From Culex pipiens pallens (lineage: Eukaryota > Arthropoda > Insecta > Diptera > Culicidae): a DNA stretch of 64,000 nucleotides. The translations under genes were made by a program, and so were the position numbers. Where the stretch lies: positions 54,346,950-54,410,949 of the forward strand of contig NC_068938.1 of NCBI RefSeq assembly GCF_016801865.2. The letters run 5' to 3'. The notes under the pieces are model-generated. The model searched no databases. It had not been told where the DNA came from and saw nothing but the letters and a program-made list of their open reading frames with translations. Shown in pieces: positions 11,406 to 23,316 of the stretch (position 1 is the first letter of the stretch; the number at the start of each line of letters is the position of its first letter).

Positions 11406-11999
11406 ATTTGCTGTTCAAAGATCAGAAATCACTCACTCATCACCGAATGAATCTTTGCCGACTGGAGCAGGTAACCATTCGCGAGCAAACACTACTCGCT
11501 CTCTGCCAGCGGCTTGCTCAATCGCTTCTCTCAGCGAAACAAATACTTCGTGAATTTCTTTCCGTCCGTCAACCCGAGTCATACACGAATGACACGAATT
11601 AGTAGAGAGCCAAAAAAATACCAGCGCGGTGCTCATTTGGCCTGCACTACCACAGTTTGCCGTCAATTAGAAATTGGTATGGTGTAAATTGTTGCCAAAT
11701 GTGTCTTTGATGTTGTGTAAACTACAAAATTGCAAAAAATAATATTGATATCATTGATTTTAGGCAATTTCTTAAATGATCAAAGCTGATCGCAAAGTAT
11801 TCTCAGTCAGCATTGAGCGACTTAACGAAATCGGTCTCTCCGAACCATTCGCTGTACTACCCGATTGAATTGAGAGGGAGAGCAAAGAAAGAGTGTTCGG
11901 TAGCGATTGGTTTGGAAGTGACAAACGGTAGGAATACATCAGAGCAGTTTTTCGTCGCTCTAGATTTGTGCTCGCGAGTGACAGAGTCTTTTTGGAGCA
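11406..11999. other. Segment between two octamer blocks, possible insertion
   Basis: About 594 bp of GC-richer sequence lying between ATCAAGGGTCCTG (11393-11405) and ATCAGGGTCCTG (12000-12011). The near-identical borders suggest an insertion with a roughly 12-bp target duplication that split the octamer repeat. The two ends have weak inverted similarity (TGCT then CAAAGATC at the left; the reverse of GACTCTTTTTGGAGCA at the right). Overlapping 77-102-codon frames on opposite strands show no domain. Confidence 0.35.
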
Positions 12000-12012
12000 A
12001 TCAGGGTCCTGC

Positions 12013-12435
12013 TTCAAATCTTCAAATCTTCAAATCTTCAAATCTTCAAATCTTCAAATCTTCAAATCTTCAAATCTTCAAATCTTCAAATCTTCAAATC
12101 TTCAAATCTTCAAATCTTTAAATCTTCAAATCTTCAAATCTTCAAATCTTCAAATATTCAAATCTTCAAATCTTCAAATCTTCAAATCTTCAAATCTTCA
12201 AATCTTCAAATCTTCAAATCTTCAAATCTTCAAATCTTCAAATCTTCAAATCTTCAAATCTTCAAATCTTCAAATCTTCAAATCTTCAAATCTTCAAATC
12301 TTCAAATCTTCAAATCTTCAAATCTTCAAATCTTCAAATCTTCAAATCTTCAAATCTTCAAATCTTCAAATCTTCAAATCTTCAAATCTTCAAATCTTCA
12401 AATCTTCAAATCTTCAAATCTTCAAATCTTCAAAT
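12013..12435. repeat. TTCAAATC octamer satellite, about 53 units
   Basis: An almost perfect tandem array of the 8-bp unit TTCAAATC. I see only single-base variants (TTTAAATC near 12116, ATTCAAATC near 12154). The near-homogeneity implies recent expansion. A 186-codon plus-strand frame runs through it because 24 bp (three units) is a whole number of codons without a stop; it is not a gene. Confidence 0.95.
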
Positions 12436-12465
12436 AGGTATTTAGGCAATCGCTACAAAAAAAAA

Positions 12466-12645
12466 AGAACGATGTTTTTGGGGGCACAATTTACAGATTT
12501 GATCAAATCAAGTTCTGCAAAATTCTAGGATCATCTGGACATCCTTACATATCTCTGAAAAAAAATAATCGTCTTGATTGGTTGAAGTATGGCCGAGATC
12601 CAGCGAGCTGAAGTTACTGTTCTGACTTTTTGGGGGCTTTCGTGT
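12466..12645 (-). mobile_element. Truncated half of TTAA-flanked foldback element
   Basis: Matches one arm of the complete palindromic element at 59009-59480: shared pieces include ACAGATTTGATCAAAT, AGTTCTGCAAAATTCTAGGA and GATCCAGCGAGCTGAAGTTA. It ends GGGGGCTTTCGTG then TTAGAA where the complete copy has TTAA. Only one arm remains. Confidence 0.65.
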
Positions 12646-13600
12646 TAGAAATTGAAAGAAATCCCTCAATTTTTAATCTCTTAAGATAATTAAGCTTTAA
12701 ACTTCCTGATATTTTTAAAGTAAGTTTAATCGCTTGCACCATACTTAAATCTTCATATTATTATGGAGTTTTGAACAGTTGGTTTGAAAAAAGATTTTAA
12801 CCCACCCTATTGTTCAGCTCAAAATCCTAACATTAACCTTGTGAAACATAAAGTCACCCACATCCCAATTCCCCCCGTAGGTGTAACCACAACCTTAATC
12901 ATCGCTTCGTGTGTAACGAAAAGGGTTCCGTTTGCTCGCGAGCTTCACACACTCTTCGCGCAAGGGCCGTCGGTATTTGGTGGTTGCGTGCCGACAAGCT
13001 GTTTCGCGCTGGTCCCCACCACACACAACTCCAGATTCCGTGGTGGTGGTTCTTGTGAGAAAATGAGAGCGATTTTTTCCTCACGGGCAAACCGAGTGCA
13101 ATGCGGCTGCTGCTGTTTCCCTTCACGAGAGTTCAAGACCAGACCATGAGATGAGGGATGAAAAATTCCTCCAACTACAAAGAATGAAATTATAAGCGCC
13201 GATATGTTTATTACATGGTTTAATTACACACATACACAAACAGCCCGCAAACAGTTTTTTTTGTCCGTCGTGGACGATTCATAAACGCTCGGCTGGCCGG
13301 GTCTACAATTTTTCGGCGAAACACGATGAAAGATCTATCGACACACACACGCACACAAACGGCCACCTTATAGGGACGTGGCCATTTCACGCCGAGCCTC
13401 GAGCCGAAACGATTATTTTTACTTACTTTTTTTACACCAAAGGCAAATCGTTGCCTTGCTCATGCACACACTTACACACACACACACACACGTACAGACA
13501 CTTGCCCCCTAGACGTTGGCTGTTGCACGTTTCGCAATGATTTTCGAATATTTTCGGGGTACGGTTATGAATGAATTTCGGCTTTGGAACAAATTGGCAG
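12646..13600. other. Unclassified sequence with GC-richer island and AC runs
   Basis: The island 12840-13560 has short (AC)n runs near 13205-13240, 13340-13360 and 13465-13500. A 121-codon plus frame (12784-13149) is opposed by two minus frames over the same bases; none has recognisable content. Confidence 0.4.
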
Positions 13601-14469
13601 TTCAATGTTAATGTCGGTCGGGTGGGATAACTTTATCGGTTGTTACGTACGTTGGGGAGTTTTTTTCCCTTGTTACAAAGTCGCCGAATGATGAAATTGA
13701 GTTTTTTGTAGGGCAAAATACTTGAAAATGTTCAATAAAATTTATAAAATTATCATAAGTTTGAAAAAAAAATAATAAAAAACCAAAAAACACAATTTTG
13801 TCATTCTGCACCACACCGTAAGAAAGAGTAATTAAATAAATGCAAGCGATTCGATTCGATTTTATGAACATTTTCAATTATTCCAAAACTTCCTAATACT
13901 TTTATCAATAAATCTTAACACAAGGATTTGTAAATCGATTATTTTGTTGAACTCTGTTGTGCTTTGGATTTTAAATTAAGCACAATTTAATACATTGTGA
14001 TTCAAATTAGATATCTTTTATAAATATATTTCATGTATTTATTTTTTTATATTGCGTGTCTACAAAAGCCTGCAAAATATCTTTGAAAATGTAATAAAAA
14101 AAAACAAATAAAATGATACCGGTCAATGTAGAATTTTAGATAGGTTTGAACTTCACGTTTTATATAAAATATATTTTAAAATTATCAGAGTGACTTCCGC
14201 CAACTGGGGAAACTCAATACTAAAGTCTGAATAGTTATAGGAGATTTTAGAATAATAAATTTGTAAATCGGTAAACTAATTGTTTTTTTCTGTTCCTGTT
14301 TTAACGAAGTCACAGTATGCACAAAAAAAAGGCATCAACAGCTGTCTTAATTCGTTGAAAAATAATTTTCTATGATTTTTTTTTTCAAGTTCAAAAACAT
14401 AAATAGACGTAAATATAATAAGTTAATTTTGAGCACTTTTTCTTACTCTTGTCTATTCCATAGTTATTA
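13601..14469. other. AT-rich stretch, nothing recognised
   Basis: No reliable feature. Confidence 0.5.
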
Positions 14470-14605
14470 GTAATAATTTTTCGATTGAATTACGATGTAA
14501 AACACAGCTGAAAAGAACACCAAAACTCTGTTGCGTACCTAAATGAACTCATTGTAACTTGATTATTCACAAATAAAACCGAATTGAATTGAATTGAATA
14601 ATAAG
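14470..14605 (+). mobile_element. 3' end of a LINE with (TTGAA)n tail, copy 1
   Basis: Ends in CACAAATAAAACCGAATTGA followed by further TTGAA units. The preceding 120 bp, including CACAGCTGAAAAGAACACC and GTAACTTGATTATTCAC, reappear on the minus strand at 23317-23420. A shared 3' end with a short simple-repeat tail and no 5' part is typical of 5'-truncated non-LTR retrotransposons. No reverse-transcriptase coding sequence is present. Confidence 0.65.
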
Positions 14606-14608
14606 TTA

Positions 14609-15750
14609 ATTCTCTACCAACTCACACGAAATCGGGAAAAGGGTAACTTTTGTCCCTGATCACGAATCCGAGGTCCGTTATTTGATATCTCGTGACGGAG
14701 GGGCGGTACGACCCCTTCAATTTTTGAACATGCGAAAAAAGAGGTGTTTTTCAATAATTTTCATCCTGAAACGGTGTTGAGATAGAAATTTGGTGTCAAA
14801 GAGACTTTTATGTAAAATTAGACGCCCGATTTGATGGCGTACTCAGAATTCCGAAAAAACGTATTTTTCATCGAAAAAAACACTAAAAAATTATAAAAAT
14901 TCTCCCATTTTCCGTTACTCGACTGTAAAAAATTTGTGGAACATTTCATTTTATGGGAAATTTGATGTACTTTTCGAATCTACATTCACCCAGAAGGGTC
15001 ATTTTCTCATTCAAAACAAAAAAAATCATTTTAAAATTTCGTGTTTTTTCTAACTTTGCAGGATTATTTTTCAGAGTGTGAGTGTGTTTTTAGTGTTCCA
15101 CAAAGTTGTAGAGCAGACAATTACAAAAATTTTAATGTGTAGACATAAGGGGTTTGCTTATAAACATCACGAGTTATTACGATTTTACGAAAAAAAGTTT
15201 TGAAACAGTTACTTTTTGAGTTTCTTGTTGTTTCATCGTCCGTGTCTGTCGCGGGTGCCCATGAACGGCCATGATCACGACACGAAATTTTAAAATGAAA
15301 AATTTTGTTCTTAATGAAAAAATGACCCTTCTGGATCAATGTAGAATCGAAAAGTACATTAAATTTCCCATAAAATGACATGTTCCAAAAAAATTCTCAG
15401 TCGAGTAACGGAAAATGGGAGAATTTTTAAAACTTTTTTAGTGTTTTTTTCGATGAAAAATACGTTTTTTCGGAATTCTGAGTACGCCATCAAATCGGGC
15501 GTCTAATTCTACATGAAAGTCCCTTTGACACCTAATTTCTCTCTCAACACCGTTTCAGGCTGAAAATTAGTGAAAAACACCTCTTTTTTCGCATGTTCAA
15601 AAATGGAAGGGGTCGTACCGCCCCTCCGTCACGAGATATCAAAAAACGGACCTCGGATTCGTGATCAGGGACAAAAGTTACCCATTAGAACAAAGTTTCA
15701 CGCAAATCGAAGAGGGGTCGAGGCAACTGCTGTGTGAGTTGGCGGAGAAT
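14609..15750. mobile_element. 1.14-kb foldback element with ~450-bp inverted arms
   Basis: Left arm 14609 to about 15048 and right arm about 15279 to 15750 are inverted copies around a 230-bp loop. Corresponding pieces are GACGCCCGATTTGATGGCGT (left) and its complement near 15485-15505, and CCTGATCACGAATCCGAGGT (left) and its complement near 15645-15670. TA lies at both outer borders (14607-14608, 15751-15752), and the terminal repeat is ATTCTC then CCAACTCACAC. The left arm lacks about 40 bp near its tip. It could form a very long hairpin RNA if transcribed. The 86-codon minus frame at 15121-15381 spans loop and arm and is not convincing. Confidence 0.85.
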
Positions 15751-15959
15751 TACCCAGTACCCATTCTTTTTAAAATATATAAAATAAAATATGTAGGTAA
15801 AGCGCTAGGCATTATGTAAACTAAAATTTTATCAATTTTTCGTAATAAGCCAAATGAAAGCAGATATATGCCAAATAAAAATTGTAATGCTTTAAAATTT
15901 TTATCGATTACTGAGTATTCAACTTGTTACCTATTTCCACAACCAAATATGAATTTCCA

Positions 15960-16100
15960 GAATAAAATTTGATTTTTCAACAATTTTGGGAATTCCCGGG
16001 ACAAATTATAAAAAAAATCCCGGGGTTCGGGAATTTCCGGTTTTGGAAAAAAAAACTGGATTTCTGTCCCGGGAATTCCCGGGATGGACGCACTAATCAA
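15960..16100 (-). mobile_element. hAT-like fragment with CCCGGG palindromes
   Basis: Same family as 440-621. Read on the minus strand it begins near AGTGCGTCCATCCCGGG and contains several GGGAATTCCCGGG blocks. One end only. Confidence 0.55.
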
Positions 16101-18180
16101 CTGGTTTCACCTCTACTTTGGATTTTATTTTAATTAATAATTGTCAAATCATTGTCATTAGACATATTTTCACATCAACTTCTATCAACTCACCGACACA
16201 TAAGAAATGTTTTGTAATAAAGTAATTACGATCAGTGGCCTTGAAACAAATTTAAAAAAGAAACTTTTCCCATTAACTCTTCAAGAGTTAATCGATCGCT
16301 AATTCAGTACCAGTGATATCTAGCCAAGAGCCACACGCTTCTCCAGAACCAATTAACCCGCGGGATAGATCCGCGGAATCTGTCATCATCGGGGTAATTT
16401 CGCAACGCAATCGCCTTCAGGGCTTTTCGGTGCGGCATCCGATGCTTTGTTCAGTACAAACCACCTCAAGGGGTCCTAATGCCGGTGTTTCAGAGAAATC
16501 ATTTAATTCTTTAGCATCCATTGAATTTGCAGCGAGAGACAAGAAGTTTGTTCCAAGAACAAGATTTTAACTGCTAATCGACGAATCGGAAGTCATTGAC
16601 AAGCCATTCTGACTCAGGAAATGATTTTTTCTCTTCTCTTTCTTCCTTGCTGATGAGCTGAGAGAAGAAAACTCGGCGAAAGAATCACGGAAAGCGAGGG
16701 CCTGAGGCAAATAACTATGTTTACCAATTAGCGTATTGGTGTGAACGATAATGAGAAGTTGTTTGTGGCTGGGCTTTGAAGTTCTGCTTGTCTGCGTTTG
16801 CGTGCTGTTGAAGGCTGGGAAGAGGTGTTGGCAGGTTGTCTAAAAATTTTCGTCTCGTCTCGTTTTTGGGGCCCGTAGAGGGGAAGGTAACGACGACATG
16901 CCAGATATGTAGCATAAAATCTCAATTTTCTCCAATTCTCATCATTAGTCTAGTTTAGATTGGAGTGGGTGCCGTGCCCGTGAGTACTTTGTAGTGAACG
17001 GTAGGGTTTGCAGTACGGGGTAGTAGTGTAGACAATACATTTTGATTTTTTTTTTTAAATTCAATTTTCACTATTAACAACAGTACTGAAACGTATTTTG
17101 AGCATCAATTTGGATGCTAAAAAGTTCAGCTTGTCAGAACTTGTATCGAAAAGTAATTCTTTTCGAAACTTATTTTGGAGTTTGACACTTGTCTTGACGA
17201 GAAATAACATTCAGCGCGGGAAACAACTATTTAACTTAAAAAAAATCACTTTTTTCTTTTTATTATTTTACTTTCAAGTATTTAGTTTAAATTCTCAAAA
17301 GCATCGCAATCCCCGCTCTCATCTCAAAACGCCCTTGCACAACACTCTTCTTGCACCTTCTCCAAACACTTCCAGGCCGATAGTAGTGGGCCAACAAATG
17401 CTGATGAGGACGGAAATTGGCTCTGGTGATACGAGTATAGGAAAGAGCGTTTTCCTCTATTCATCGTCGTCAGCAATCGTAGGAAGAAACGAGGCTCGAG
17501 CTTGCCAAAGTCGGGCGCGCACTTGCTCGCGTCTTCTCCGCTCAGCTCTGCCCAGCTCAAGCATGAAGTATGCAATCAGAAAAAAAAACTTGCAGACAGG
17601 TACCGAGGCTGAAGGTATGCGCCGAGCCCCGGTACGAATGGACGAGGAATTTCGACGTTAAACATTTTCATTCAAATCACTTGAGAATTAGCTACACATA
17701 TTAGCGCCCTAAAATGCTTTCCGCTTTGGGGGCTACTGTATAACAACACCTCCCCGTTTGGCAGCAATCTTGAGCCTTGGTCTTGAGAGGTGGGTGATTC
17801 TCTGGAAAAAAATGCTTTGCGATAATATATTTTTTTTTTGTTTTGCTGTAATCATGCTCAACAGTACATTTGAATTAATTTTATGCTGAGATGCAATTTG
17901 TAGTTATTCAACCCTCTTCTGCCCATTTTTTTTTTGCGCGGATTTCTTAAAAAAAAATCTCTTGATTGATTGTGCAAAATATTCCTGTTTTCTGGAAGTA
18001 TGCAAATTTTTCGGGAAATTCAGAAATTAAAGCAGAATTATACATTTTCTTAGTTTATTGGCACCTGTATTTGAAAATAATTGGAACAAAAATTACAAAA
18101 TAAAAGAAATTAATTTTATATAATGAAATTCACTTTACTAATCTTTTTGAACTCTTTAGCTTTCTAATGAAAATGTCATG
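16101..18180. other. Unclassified sequence with GC-richer islands
   Basis: Islands at about 16300-17000 and 17290-17660 are candidates for unique, possibly conserved, noncoding DNA. The longest frame (17098-17661, plus, 187 codons) starts in AT-rich sequence, carries a long Phe/Leu-rich stretch and is opposed by another frame on the minus strand (17324-17575); I see no domain or splice context supporting it. Confidence 0.4.
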
Positions 18181-18182
18181 TA

Positions 18183-19426
18183 GGGGAGTTTGGGGTAATA
18201 TGGACAGTGGGGGTAATTTGGACACCCCTTTAAAAATCACCAAACCTAAACCTAAAAAGTTGGGATATATTAAGTAGTTTTGATATAATATGTAAAAGTT
18301 TCCAAAGGCCGGTTGGCACTGCCTTTAGTTCTAATATTCGAGGGTTGGGAAATAAGGTATTGCAGGGATTATATGGCAAAAAAGTGAACATTTTTTTTTT
18401 AAGGGGGTTACTTGGACGATGCCTGAGATATGTACGTATAAATATTGTGCATTTTATCCATTTTTATCATCAAAAATTGCAATTTTTGATAGAACATGCT
18501 ATGGGGGTAATTTGGACATGGCTTGTGGGGTAATTTGGACATACCTGAAAGTCTACCTGTCAACTTTCATAGTTTGTTGAAATTTCAAAACACTCAAAAA
18601 GGAATGTGAGCAATAAGAACATTCACAAAACCCCTATTTTTTAATTTAGATAAATTTATTTCAATATTCGAATTGATGAAAATCTGATTTCTGCACATTT
18701 GGCATTCAACTAGACTCTAATGTTGATTGTTTTTAATTAATTTCAATTCTAATTTCTATGCTGGTTTACAATAATATTTAAATTTGAAGGGCTACGGAAT
18801 GTAAAATTTAAAAATTGATAGTTTCAGGTTAATTAGTTCTATATAAAGATTGGTTTAGATAAATCTAAACGATACCTTAATCACTAAAAACTATACTGGT
18901 GCCTAATCCAGAATCAATGTTGAAATCATTTCAGAATGAGTTATTAAATTATGTATACTACACTGAACTATTTGTTATCTTCCTATTGAATTATAGTTAT
19001 ATCACAAAATCATTTCACCTTTGATGAAATATTGTTAGCAAAAAAAAACACTTGAAAATATAAAGCAATTACAAAACAAGGTTTAAGGATAAAAAACATG
19101 CTCAAAAAATCAAATGTTAAACTTATTCTTCAACATGTGTCCAAATTACCCCACAAGGTATGTCCAAATTACCCCACAAGGCATGTCCAAATTATCCCAT
19201 AAGGGTGTTCATATTACCCCCACACAAAAATGTGGGGGTAATTTGGACACCTTTTAATTTTTGCGATAAAAATGGGGTTTTCATCAAAATTTATAGAAAT
19301 GAATTACATTTTTCCATCAAATATGGTCTCTATTATCCTATGGTGTCATCCACATTCCTTTAAAATATCCATACAGCCCGTGGAAGAGCAATTTCCTTAG
19401 GGTGTCCAAATTACCCCACACTCCCC
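18183..19426. mobile_element. TA-flanked element with GGGGTAATTTGGACA repeats
   Basis: Left end GGGGAGTTTGGGGTAATATGG and right end matching the complement of GGGGAGTGTGGGGTAATTTGG, with TA at both borders (18181-18182, 19427-19428). The motif GGGGTAATTTGGACA is reiterated inward from both ends (for example 18500-18545 and, inverted, 19135-19250), which looks like clustered subterminal transposase-binding sites. The 1.24-kb interior is AT-rich with no frame over 67 codons, so it is nonautonomous. TA target and motif layout suggest Tc1/mariner-type mobilisation; superfamily is inference. Confidence 0.75.
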
Positions 19427-19428
19427 TA

Positions 19429-20080
19429 AAGGTTTGTTTTAAATAATCTTAATGCCTAAAGCATTCAAAACTGGGAACTGCTCTTCTCTATTTGTTGGAC
19501 AGAAAATAATACGATATTATGAAATAAAAATAAACTATTATAATTGGTATAAAAAAATGCGTTTTAAATGATGTTACATCATTTCCCAATGAGAACAAAT
19601 CAAAATTATTTTTTACCATGTATTACTGGCTTGACAAAATTGCCTGAAAATTGAATTGGTATCATCCAATATCTCAAATAAATATTTTTTTAGAAGAATT
19701 AGTTCAATTAATCATAATATCATAATCAATAAAAAAATAAAAACTGCTTCATAAAGTATGAAAGGTGTCCAAACAATGCAAACATATTTAATAAACTCTC
19801 TCTAAATATTTGAAAACATTGAGATGTGATTTCATTTGAAAGAATTTATCAAGTAAAAACAGCGAAGTTTGATTTACAAGGTAGATTTAACGCTTCTCTA
19901 TTTTGTGCAAAACCTGAAACTAGTATTATTTGTTCCTGAAATGTTTTGAGTCACAAAAAACATAATTTCTGCATGATAATTATTCTTCGTTTCAACTTTT
20001 GTTTCACTGAATGGACGATAACTCATTTTTTAAAATCTCTTAAAATCGGTTAATTCAATCATGTCAATGTTTTCACTACG
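19429..20080. other. AT-rich stretch, nothing recognised
   Basis: No feature I can support. Confidence 0.5.
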
Positions 20081-21015
20081 AATACTTAGTTCCAAAGTAT
20101 AAATATTTACTCAAGTTTGTCAAAAGTATAGATATGTACTTCAAATGTTGTTGAAAATACTAAAATTTTCATAATTTGCAAAATGTGTATCAAACGAAGC
20201 GAAATTGTGTATGCTTTTTTCACTTTTTTTGTGTTTTTTTTGGAAAACTAAAATTTTCACAAATTACCGTATTTACTCGAAAATACACAATTTTTTACAT
20301 TTCTAATATGGGTATTAAAGAATGCGAAATTTGGTTTGCTTTTTCAAATTCATAATTTTTTTTTGAAAATACTAAAATTTTCACAAAATACCGAATTTTT
20401 TGGAAAATACTTTTTTTTTAAATTTGCACTATGGGTATCAAACGAAGCAAAATATGGTTTGCTTATTCAAATAAAAAGAGTTTTTTTGGGAAAATACTAA
20501 AATGTTCACAAAATACCGTATTTTTTCGAAAGTATTGCATTGCATCAGGGATGCCAGATGGTTTTCTAAAAATGTCTGTGAAAAAGTCTGTGTATGTCTG
20601 TGTAATTGTCTAAAATTCAAATATACCAAATTACAGTCATAGAAATCCATCAGATATTGCGTTTTTGAGCATTTGAAGACAAGCGAAATAAGTTTCGGTT
20701 GATATTTTTACAAAACAATAATTTAATGAAGTTTTTTAAAAGTCTATGCACCTCAAAACATGTCTGGCACAAGCTCAAATGTCTGTGAAACACAAACAAA
20801 TCTGTGTATCTGGCATCCTTGCATTGCATATTCCATATTTAATTTGATCATTTTTGGAAGAAATACGGTAATTTGTGAAAATTTTAGTATTAAAAAAACT
20901 AATAAATTGAAAAAGCATACCAAATTTCCCTTCGTTTGATGCCCATATTGCAAATTATGAAAATTTGAGTACTTTCGAAAAAAATACGGTATTTTGTGAA
21001 CAATTTTGAGTACTT
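20081..21015. repeat. Palindromic block of GAAAATACTAAAATTTTCAC modules
   Basis: GAAAATACTAAAATTTTCAC-like modules recur near 20152, 20243, 20364 and 20489, about 90-125 bp apart, linked by GGGTATCAAACGAAGC-like text. To the right of a hAT insertion (20546-20821) the same text returns in inverse orientation (CTTCGTTTGATGCCCATATT). The same modules build the interior of the element at 37877-39485. The block is therefore a foldback-type repeat; its outer ends are not clear. Confidence 0.6.
20546..20821. mobile_element. hAT MITE, perfect 8-bp TSD
   Basis: Starts CAGGGATGCCAGAT and ends ATCTGGCATCCTTG, bracketed by CATTGCAT on both sides (20538-20545 and 20822-20829). An 8-bp duplication and a CAGGG/CAAGG start are diagnostic of hAT transposons. 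At 276 bp it carries no transposase. It lies inside the palindromic block 20081-21015 and is therefore younger than it. Confidence 0.85.
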
Positions 21016-22739
21016 ATTTTTCTTTGAAAGATCGTTATCGTTATCGAGCCTCGATAATTTTATCGTTAACAACCTTAGTATGATAATTTTTCAATTTTTT
21101 ATAGGATTCGCAGCTCATAAAATAAGAAATGTTATCTTTTTACTTGAATTTGAATGATTTTCAATAATTAAAAATTCAATTTTCAAATCACGTTCTCGCT
21201 TAGATTTTTTTTTATGAGTTTTTTTTTACAGTTTTTGATAGGAACTTGAACAATTAGCTTTAGACAAAAAAGTGCAAAAACAAAGTTTGAAATCTGAGAC
21301 CATAACTGCTTACTTGTTTTGACATGAAAAGAAAGTGGTATAAGTAAAAAAAAACATGTTCATAATTGACCCTAGGAAAATACCTTTTTCATGAAACTCA
21401 TGATTTTATAAAAGAATAATAGTTTCTTTTTGTTTAGAGGCGAGGTTGGGTCTTAGAGATTGAAGCCACTTTAAAGAGTGTTGTTCCTTTACTCAAATAC
21501 AGTAATTTCATTCAACTAAGCATCATCCTTTTAATTGTTCTGTTCATTCAATTTCGCCACAATTTTTTAATCGTTTGGACAGAGCGAATTTTGAATTTTT
21601 ATTTTACAGATTTCCCATAATCTAAATATATCATTAATTTTTAAGATCACCAAATGAGTTGTTTAATTTGAATTATAAAAATTAACAACCAAAAGACATT
21701 TTTCAACTATGAATCCTAAAGTTTATATCATATTCACAAAAAAAAACATATTTGTAATTTTCGCCTTTCCACAGAGACCTCCCCAACTGTTAGGGCCGGT
21801 GGAACCGTTGATGATGGTGTTCATGTCTCAATGGAGATCAATGAATCCAACAAAACGGCAGCAACGGATAAATATGTAGTACCTCTACCGTCCGCGTGGC
21901 CGTAAGATTTTCCGTTCTCCCCAATGATGATCACTTCTAGACTACCTTAACTCTTGAGGGAAACTTTGGGGAGTAGACTGCTTCTGCTGGTGGGAAGTTT
22001 TAACACGTGTGGTGATTTCTTTTTATTACTCTGTAAAAGTCCCACAGCCACACTCGCCGAGGATGGTCAGTTGTTGTCGTCATTCAGTGGAAGGTCTCGA
22101 GAGTAGCTTTGAGGAGTTGTGTTGAAGTTGGGTGGTGTGAATTTTTACCGGCTGCCGCTGCTGGGGAAACTCAAAACAGTAGACAGTGAGGGCCAACGAT
22201 CGCACAAGTGTCTCTGTCTCTCTCGAGGGAGAGATGAAGATGATGCTGGCTGGTCGTCAGCAGTTGGTTCAGCCTTTGAGGGCCGCCGGTTTGTACGGAT
22301 GTACGGATATGTTCCGTATTTGAGGTGCTTTGCAATGGTGCCGCCGCCACGAAATGCTTAGAAGTGGTAAAAATTAGCTACAAGTGTTAAAAGTGCTGCT
22401 GGACGTGGCTCATCCATTCATCTTGGATGGGGTCTTCTGTTAAATTGAAAAAAAAAATCATTTTCCAGATCGACAATTGATTTTGTGGGCATGTTATTGG
22501 AAAAACAATTGCACGGAATTATTCTTCTAATAATTGCTTTGGATGTTCTACTTTGGCAGGCTGCAATTGCATGGCAATAATTATTTCACTTAACCGGTGA
22601 AAACCGTAAAATGTGGGATGCTTCGTCAAAAAGAGCATTTCTTGTGTAACCTAGGGAATAATATTTTCAGCATAAACAAATTCTGTTTTTTTTGGGGTTC
22701 AAAGCCTAGGAATTTGACGATTTGGGGCTATCTTGTCGT
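21016..22739. other. Unclassified sequence with GC-richer island
   Basis: AT-rich to about 21760, then a GC-richer island 21770-22460 with several short open frames (the longest 80 codons at 22119-22361). No domain or convincing gene structure. Confidence 0.4.
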
Positions 22740-22995
22740 ACGCCTATTTTTGAAGTTTCGAGAGAAACGTGTTTCAATGTTTAACCTTGAATAAACAAAA
22801 ACTAGAGCACGCAATGTAAACAATAACAAACACGTTTTGTTTGACCGACCGGCATGTTCAATGTCCCGAAGTTTTGTTGAATTTGGTTGGTGGAGTCTCG
22901 AGTTATAAATAAAAAAATGTACAGTAGTCGGGCATGTACGTGTGTCAAACGCGTTCTGACTGGAATCCCTTTGGCCAGTTGTCACACTTGCAACA
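22740..22995. repeat. Interspersed repeat, copy 1 (partner at 60336)
   Basis: About 255 bp matching 60336-60612 in the same orientation. Shared blocks include GTCAAACGCGTTCTGAC, CCCTTTGGCCAGTTGTC and AGTAGTCGGGCATGTAC. Both copies have a minus-strand frame of 85-91 codons with related translation, but most differences between the copies change the amino acid, so there is no sign of protein-level selection. Family unknown. Confidence 0.65.
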
Positions 22996-23316
22996 GTGTA
23001 TTTTAACTATTGAAATTGTTTAAAAAACTTTGCCATTTTTTGTTTTCCAACTGTAAAAATTTATGGAACATGTTATTGAATGGGAAATTTAATGTAAAGA
23101 AGAATTGGGTCAAAGTGCGCACGGGGCAAAGGGAAGCCATTTTGATCCTTTTTTTTACATAAATTTTTTTTATATTCGAGTTTTCGACTAGTTTTGGGGT
23201 CAATTTTATCAATTTGCTAAAATATAGTTGAAAAATTTAAGATTTTGTAAATTACCGGCAAAAGTCACTTTAGGCCTTTATTGATTTAATATTTTAATCC
23301 ACTATTCAATTCGATG
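22996..23316. other. AT-rich stretch with foldback-element relic
   Basis: At about 23053-23100 the text CTGTAAAAATTTATGGAACA and following bases resembles the arm of the foldback element at 14609-15750 (GACTGTAAAAAATTTGTGGA), so a small relic of that family is likely. Nothing else recognised. Confidence 0.4.

Noticed and set aside
11968..12528. 186-codon open frame encoding SSNLQIFK repeats
   Set aside because: It is the translation of the 8-bp satellite, whose three-unit period of 24 bp happens to lack stops. No start context or unique coding portion.
22728..22985. Conserved protein shared by the repeat copies at 22740 and 60336
   Set aside because: Both copies have a minus-strand frame with related translation, but comparing codons most differences are amino-acid changing and very few are silent, the opposite of purifying selection.
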